Origin: Siphonodentalium dalli
Lineage: Eukaryota > Mollusca > Scaphopoda > Gadilida > Siphonodentaliidae
NCBI GenBank assembly: GCA_032622095.1
Contig: CP136061.1
Span: 43,531,797 to 43,595,796 of the forward strand
Length of the DNA stretch: 64,000 bases
Reading direction: 5' to 3'
Below the pieces are notes generated by a model. That model did no database searches. It had not been told where the DNA came from and saw only the letters and a program-made list of their open reading frames with translations. A program made the position numbers and the translations under genes. Shown piece by piece: positions 56,600 through 64,000 of the stretch. Numbering within the stretch: position 1 is the first letter of the stretch; each line of letters starts with the position of its first letter.

Positions 56600-59080
56600 C
56601 AATGCTAACGCTCAGTTAGATCATGTTTTATTACTCACCCATCAGCACCAATTGCTATCTTTCGATTGATTACGCAACTTATGCCTGTGGTAATTTCACA
56701 CAAATGCACACAATTTTAATAATCCCAGTATCTTTCTTGACGTAAATGACGTCAGCCACGAAAACCCAATTGGTACTTCAACAAGTATTCAACCTCGTTT
56801 TGTTATTGAGTGACTAACTATAGCATGGAAATAAAACGGAAACAATTCTTTGATACTTAATAATATTTACTGCTGCGCTGCACTGCTGCAGTGCTGGTGA
56901 GTAATAGACACATTTCGCATTATGAACTACGACCGATAATTATTACGAATAAGGTACTACGTCACTCAAATTTGTGTTCTTTCTATTCGTTGTCGTATTC
57001 CCTATGCGTTGATACGATTACGGTTTTGGATTTTCAACAAAACTCACAAATACGACATAATTATAGTAATAAGTTCGCGATCGTTTCTCAGCTCCTCAAT
57101 GTTGAAGATCATTCTGAGATTATGTCCTTAAATGTGGCCTTAATTTTTACCTATTAACCCTTTGAGAGCAGGTCGATTTTTGTATCAAGCCAAGACTGTC
57201 TCACAAACGGACTCATAGTCGTCAAATCTGAGAAAAGGTTTTTGGACCCTACGAAAACATTAGGACAACAAATAGCTATTCGTAACTAGAATGCACTCAG
57301 AGAGATGCCAACGTGCGCAAAAATGTAATAAACAATAATAAAAAATAATTTCACTGTATTTTACTTAATTTATTTAATTTAATTTAATGTTAGCAAAAAA
57401 AAACAATTACCATTTCTCATTTCATCACAGATAAAAGGCAAATTACTATATTAATCATTTAAGTAATTAAAACCAATTCCATGTTGCCGAAAGGATGAGA
57501 CTTTAATATCGATTACATTGTTTTCAGCGGCATATTTTGATTTTCATTTTCCGATAGTCAAAGTTGACCAAAGGAGCAATTATAAGAAATAATTAATACT
57601 ATTTGTGTAAATATTGATAGCAGACAATATGCAACAATAAATATCAATAATTAATCAATAATTAATCAATAACGATCATTTTATGTAATAATAAACTCTT
57701 CAAACGGTGTTTGTGTCAACAAATGCGTTTTGTTTTGTGTTACGTCATTCGTCGTATTTGACCCGGAACTCGGCTGAAGGTTAGGCTATTCAGCCTAATA
57801 TTGCGTCGAATTACGAAATCGCGTTTTGAATGTCTCTCTTTTCCCGCACGATAAAAAGAGGTATTCGCACGAACCAAAAATGATAAAACTTCCCAATTAT
57901 AAGTAAAAATACCCAAAATGAAGGAGTCTATGTAGGTCCCGAAGGAGTCTATAGACTCTTTGATGTAGAGTTCTGATGGAGAAAATGTAGGTCGATCTAT
58001 TTTTGTCATAACTCTGACGTATTTTGACCTGGGAGAAAAAATGGAAACCGAGGCTCACTACGAGCATGCCAGTTTTGAATATAGAAACAGGGAATCGCGA
58101 CAAATGGCGATATCGGCGACAAACAAATAATCGAAAACGACACATAAAATAAACATAGCAAAAACGCGGCACAGTAAAAATGTCAGAACGCCACGAGGTT
58201 TTACGTCGTTTTTGGTGACGTCATGGGGTGAAACGGAGTAGGGTGACACCAACCTACGAATCTGTCTGATCGCCATACTGTTGCGCGAGCGCACGTAATA
58301 ATTATCTGTCGTCGTTCATTGTGCGAAAAGTGTCTGTTAACGAATGTGGAATCTCGTTTATCAAATGTCGCTATGTGTATCCGACACCGGAAATTATGCA
58401 GGAATTTTACCAATTTAGTCCTCTTGATAGTATGCCACTGTTATAATTTATCAATTTCATTTATAATGCGAATTATTTTTCACAAAGTATCTCGCTAAAT
58501 ACGTCCGCCATACCAAAGCCTTGGTGCATTATAGACGACGAGTTGAACGGTTCAACGGACACGGAGTACTGTTCAATGATTGTGCGTTACTCATGGGAAA
58601 ATATCAGTAATGCGAGCTTAAACGCCTCTTATTTAATACACCCTCTTAAATTTTCTTGAGTCATCAATGTGTTCCTGAAGAGATTGTACCAACGAAGAAC
58701 GGAGTGGTAATTTATCTGGCAATTGTCAACACATCCGCAAATTGTTCTTTGCAACTTATTAAGCCCTCCCTCGATGGTCCAGCGCCCCGGATCTCCTATG
58801 AAATTCAAATAAGGAGGTGGTAATTGATCAACTTCACTTGTTATATATTTCTTCATGTTATATATGCTGGTCAAAGAATATATGTATCAATACAATATAT
58901 TGAGTCAAGCCTTATACATCAAACGTTAACCAATGCTTAAGCATACAAACAGGAGGTGTCAACATAATTTACAATTGAGACACAGTGGATAGCAATTCAG
59001 TGTTGTTTGGATAAAACCATTCGAAGAAACCATTGGATGAATCACGAAAGAGAAATTTGAGAAGAAACAAGCACCTGTGA
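56600..59080. other. Non-coding stretch, nothing recognised
   Basis: AT-rich sequence. Short minus-strand frames at 57740-58413 and 58629-58874 overlap and have no recognisable domain. Confidence 0.4.
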
Positions 59081-59085
59081 TTTTG

Positions 59086-59251
59086 AAGTAATTGAAATTA
59101 GACCCTAATTACAACTACAATTACATCCTAATCAATAACAATTGCAATTACATGTAGTTGAGAATAAACTCAATTACCAATTACATCCAATTACTTGAAA
59201 AAAATGTAATTAATTACAGTCAATTACAATTACAAATTACAATTACCCCAT
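59086..59251. repeat. Degenerate AATTAC hexanucleotide repeat
   Basis: Repeated TAATTACAATTACA-type words over about 165 bp with many variants. Confidence 0.8.
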
Positions 59252-59500
59252 CCCTGATCTTGATTCATATTTTATAAAATAATGAAAAACATGGTTGTTT
59301 TCCTGTTCTAATAAATTTAGTTGTAATCATAAACTTGTGAGCATGAAATATATCCATATATAAATAAATATCCAACTATATAAATATATTATTCTATAAA
59401 TTGTTCTTATCATTCCTGGAGATATGGGATTATGGATCCCCTCGTTTGATTCAAGGGCGTGTTAAACAATGCAAATCTTTTGCAGTTGCCAAACGGCCAG

Positions 59501-62070
59501 TAGTCCAGGCACATTAGACATGGAAGTGGAAAAGTAAGGAAATAAATCGGGGAAAGCTGATTTTTTTATATTATTTTGGCCATAACATCGCGGACGCGTC
59601 ACGAAAAGTCCCCTAAAATCCGATTTGAGCTTTCTGAGTTACATCATTTTTTCCATATAATTAAACAAAACAATATTTTTCACAATGATGGAAATAATTG
59701 GATGTTGTAACAATTTTTCAGCCGAAACGTATACAAAAAGCACTCAATATTGTTCGATATACAATTCTCGAACCAACGACACCCATTCAAAGGGAAATAT
59801 CGAATGAATTTCGCATATATAGATATGAAATAAAACACTGAGCCAAAATACTGACGATTTTGAAGACAAACTGATGTATTCGATGTCAGATTTCTCAGGC
59901 TTCTCAAAACATAGGCGCAAGCTATCTATTTTAAAAACTGCACAGACACCACCCCGTCGCTATAATAGGCAGAACTAGCGAGTACGCACATCATAAGTTG
60001 TCAAAACTTGTAAAAACATAACCCTACCCCCGAAACTGGTTGTCAACGATCTGGTCGTATTTTGATATTCTATTTTGTCTAAGCTAGTCATATGCATTAC
60101 TAAGTTATACCAGTATATGTGAAATATGAGTACGAGAGCGAATATAGTGACACGATCAGAATACTACAAACGCGGTCATGAAATGGCTGTCAAAATGGCC
60201 GCAACCACCAAGCTAAGCCGAAATGATGGCAACTTATTATATAACCACCTAGTAGGTAAAATACGTATTAACAATATACAAGTCTGTTGTTAAATATCTT
60301 TAAAGGTACACAGTTCATTAAAACAGGCCCATGTGGAGGATTTATCGGCCATTGCAACGCAGGTCAAACCCAATGAATTACGTCTTTAAAATTTCGGGTT
60401 TTCTGTTTACAGTCGGGGCCAAAAATAATAATTTCGGGCATGCAACATACGAAGTAATGTTTCGCCACACAGTGTATGGTAGTTTCGTTCGGCGTGATGA
60501 TAAATTATTGAATGGAACGCAGAAACTTAAGTGCATATCCTTGCGGTATAAATAGTAGTTACATTTCCGGATTGTTCATCACTGTACATGATAATAAACC
60601 ACACACGTATGTTGCAATTCTTATTATATTGCAAAGAAACCGCCACCTCTTCAAAAGATTAGCACTGCATCACACCAGATCAAATAGACAGCACATCGTA
60701 CATTTGATATACGACTAATTTTCGTGCTGCTTCCAAACCGGTCTCTTAGTAAACAATTTGTTCAACTTACTTCAGTCGGCAACTTACAACTGGAATATGC
60801 TATTACGCAATGTACAATATTAGTTTTCCGTATTTTGTTGTTTGAAAATATCTTGCCAAAACCACCCATGAACTTGTGCAAAATATCAGGTGATCATCGT
60901 TTAAAGCTGTTATTTCAGCGTTGAACATTGACTCAATGTTGCTAGTTATGGTTGTTAGTTCAGCAGATATGTGTAACATTAGGGAGAAGGGATACACACG
61001 GTAATGCGGTTGCAGAAAACATAGTACCCTTCGCGTATATGTGACCTTGGTGAATATAACCAAATATTATTTCCAGGTATAAAGACAGTCTCTGTCACAG
61101 AGTATGTGGGCAATTTTGGTCAAGTTTAGATTTTTTTAAAGAAAGTTTATGGTACTCCTTTGCGTTTTGATAAATTGCTTTCATAGTATACCACCATGCA
61201 TTCTTGTGATAACAGCGAAATATTCGTGTTTTATTACTTATTCTTAGGCAAAAATTACTAATATTTTAAGACACGGAGAATATAATCTACACAATTCACC
61301 CATTACTCTATGAATATCTCTCATACTGCTCTATAGCAGTGTATTTCGAAAGGTTTGATGGTGTATATATCAAAAGAAACGATGACCGGTCACATTAGTG
61401 ATACTGCTATGAGCACATATATTTCGGCTTCTATGAAAGGTCACAGAATCAATTCTTCGCTATTAAATTTCATTTTACAGTGTAGTGTACATATATATCA
61501 CACGATTCAAGATAAATAGTGCAGAAAAATTTGACTTATTCTCCCGTTTCTTTGCGGTCAAAAAGTCCAGATTTAACCATTTTATGAGACCTTGCTTTTC
61601 GCTATATCTCTCGCGATATATATTAGAGATAATTCGCACATACCCGATAAAATGTTTCTCTTATTCTCTGCAATCATTCTTCCTCACATATTTCGAGCGT
61701 GTTGTCACTCTTATGGGACTAGCTATTCAATTATGCATAAAATGTAAATTTCATTCTATTTTGGCCATTTTGGCGGCCATTTTGGGACTTCAATTCAACT
61801 TATATGGTTCACGGCTAAGCATTGTTTGTATGTATGTCAATGTATTATGAATTTGGAATTAATTGATCTACACATGACTGCATTCCCATATGGCCTGATG
61901 GAGATGCTTCAGAATTTGAACCATTCCGAAAAATCAAGATATCTCAAAAAGCTCAACTCGGATTTTAGGGGACTTTTGCCACGTTGTTCATAAACATGTT
62001 CTTATTGATCCCTGAAAAAATCAGTTTTCCCCGATTTTTTACACTAGTGAAACCTTATGTGCCTGGACTA
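59501..62070. mobile_element. Element B: TIR DNA element related to element A (2.57 kb)
   Basis: The ends are TAGTCCAGGCACAT (59501) and ATGTGCCTGGACTA (to 62070), extending inward as diverged inverses (AAATCGGGGAAAGCTGATTT against AAATCAGTTTTCCCCGATTT; AAAGTCCCCTAAAATCC against GGATTTTAGGGGACTTTTGC). The left 600 bp match the inverse of element A's right end (through AACATAACCCTACC near 60020 and 51830), and the right end matches A's left end. Flanking CAG on both sides may be a short target duplication, or TA may be the target. No transposase recognised. Confidence 0.75.
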
Positions 62071-64000
62071 CAGGCCCGCTGCACCCTGAACAGATGTCAG
62101 TTGTTTAAATTGGACATACATATAGATTAATGGGTTGGTTCTTGAATTTACATGGGGTTATCACACAAGGACAAGTGACATAATTTCATAAGCAATGGCC
62201 TTACCACATCATTCATGCACTGGGGTTATAATGGCATTCCTATTTGCAGTTCAGATCAGTAATCAGATAACACAAAGTCTACACCGTGATGTCCGTTCAA
62301 AGCGCCGATTACATGTACTGTGTATTCATCCTGTCCAAAATGTTATCATTTGAGATCGCACCCGTAGTATAGTAGTACATGTAGTAGACAACAAAGCAAC
62401 ATGTGAGATATATTCGGATTTAAAACGAATTACAAGTATAACCCCAAGATTCATAAACCAAGACGTCATGGAACCATGTTGCCAAGTGCTACAACAACAA
62501 ATACACGGACACAAGCTCAGAAGAAGAATAACATGTTGTGTAATGTGTACATGCTGGAATAATAAGCGCCAGATTATAAGTGTAATCAGTTGATATTTTA
62601 TAGGCGAAAAAGGGCGATAGCTCCGTCAAAATCCGCAGATCTGAACCACATTCAAAGTTGACTTGAACAATCTGTTGGATATTTCTGATGTCAAGTTTAG
62701 TTGGAATTAGTTGATATTGACTGGAATTTTCCGGACAGTACGAAAATGGAAATGTATTGATATGAAAATGACTAAAGCTCTAATACAAAAAATCATCTGA
62801 CCTGAACGATATCGGAACTCGACCTCACTACTGTAACTTATGTAATGTTTATTACTCGTACCAAGTTTCGTTCCGATCGGATATTATTCACCGGGCCATA
62901 AATCAGAGAAAGAAAATCTTAATTGATATTGCCTAATATGTAATTGTCATTGTTCATACGTAGTCTCGTTTCGATCGGATAATTTGAACTGGAGACACAC
63001 GAACGGACGCGCGAACGGACGGACGACGCTGATTACAATAGTTCTCCGAAATTATCAGGGGGCAATAAATAACTTGAAAGTGAGGTTTTATCACAACTAA
63101 GTATGTTTTGCATTTTCACTTGTAGGCAATTTATAATTTAAAAATGAACATCTATTTGCTCCTTTTATCGAGCTACATGTATAATGCAGATGATACAATG
63201 ATGATATTTATTGTGACACCAGGACACAATTCACATAGTTCGCACCACATTTTATATTTACAAAACCATTGTTGACGTGCAGTTACTAACCAGTGATGGT
63301 GTGTGAAGTCAGACTTAGTGTAAACTAAGACTGACTTCGAACATTAGCTAATGGGAGGTCTATAATCATTAATGCTCATTTCAATGTTTGGCGTTTCAGG
63401 GAAATGTGTATCATAGCCATCGGTAAATATGATAGTTTGTGTTAAATTCCAAAGAGGACCTTCAAATGTATCATGTCAACTAGATTTATGGTAAATAGCC
63501 CGTCTGGTGTGATTTTAAAGCTAAATAATAAGTCATCATTGAATTAGCATACAGTGAGCCGAAAAGCCACAAAATGACAAAATCGTCACCATAATGATGT
63601 GTAATGATATGACTCCCATTCTGACTCAATTATTTGCCTACGATTGGCAGATATTGTTTTGGGCTTGTAATATACCGTACAGTAACAAGACATGCGAATT
63701 TGAACGACAGTACGCCTGAAATTCGCCGTACAACAAATAATCATGTCTTTCGGCGATCATTTTAAGAAACAGCAGAAAAACTCATGTTTGGTGCTATGAA
63801 AATAATTGTGGACCATTCTTACGTCATGTGTATAGCAATATTTAAACATGCAGACGTTTTAGATATAAGACAAGAGCTACGCTGGGCGTGCAATATACGC
63901 CCTCTCTTGGTTGGCGGAAACTGGTAAAAAAAGGGGCATAACTCTGGTAAAAATTGGCGGACGGAACTCAAATTTGAACTTGACCTGTGTTTTGGTGGGA
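62071..64000. other. Non-coding, dispersed-repeat remnants
   Basis: At 62860-63060 words such as GTTTCGTTCCGATCGGA and a GGACG-rich block (62998-63030) have the style of Helitron-like or other dispersed repeats. A short hairpin (GAAGTCAGACTTAGT and near-inverse) is at about 63305-63338. The last 70 bp (GGGGCATAACTCTGGTAAAA) resemble a repeat common in mollusc genomes, from memory. No genes. Confidence 0.35.

Overview
The window is eukaryotic, AT-rich and gene-poor. No operons, rRNA or confident tRNA genes are visible. The only host protein-coding sequence I can defend is one exon, on the minus strand at 24123-24452, encoding the start of a class A peptide G-protein-coupled receptor with a strong splice donor. 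The style of the dispersed repeats (tandem-repeat-bearing Helitron-like elements with TCTG microsatellites, the 'ggggcataactctggtaaaa' type repeat at the right edge, CR1/L2-like LINE tails) suggests a mollusc or another lophotrochozoan. That is inference from repeat style, not proof.

Layout. 0-5.6 kb: dispersed and foldback repeats and degenerate minisatellites. 5.7-10.8 kb: LINE fragments. One RT fragment is split by a 1,174-bp non-autonomous hAT element with an 8-bp target duplication, and one gag-like ORF1 is split by a piggyBac-type MITE. 11-19.9 kb: foldbacks, a 50-bp satellite (about 25 copies), a GA microsatellite, a LINE fragment and a MITE. 24.1-24.45 kb: the receptor exon. 25.7-27.6 kb: a 1.95-kb imperfect GAT/ATC microsatellite that creates very long artefactual ORFs. 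30-31.4 kb: piggyBac-type MITE copies. 32.99-37.20 kb: eight Helitron-like units arranged head to tail.

39.4-52.36 kb: a large terminal-inverted-repeat DNA element ('element A'). It is interrupted by a 7.8-kb, almost perfectly palindromic Maverick/Polinton-like element (39994-47791, 6-bp duplication CTTGGC) and by another Helitron-like element (48194-48923). 52.8-53.3 kb: LINE RT fragment. 54.15-56.55 kb: nested inverted repeats and a tandem dimer of about 0.95-kb units with a basic, Ser/Pro-rich ORF. 59.5-62.07 kb: a second, shorter relative of element A ('element B').

The most interesting object is the palindromic Polinton-like element. Each 3.9-kb arm carries the same small divergently transcribed gene set: C2H2 zinc-finger proteins, a type II membrane protein, a basic protein with a possible adenain-type cleavage motif, and short unknown ORFs. 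TATA-like boxes and a repeated 20-bp motif sit near gene starts. No polymerase, integrase, packaging ATPase, protease or capsid gene is present. It looks like an integrated snap-back (defective) form of a protein-primed virus-like element. The left arm is largely open, while the right arm carries a nonsense codon, a lost zinc-binding Cys and an early stop in a third ORF.
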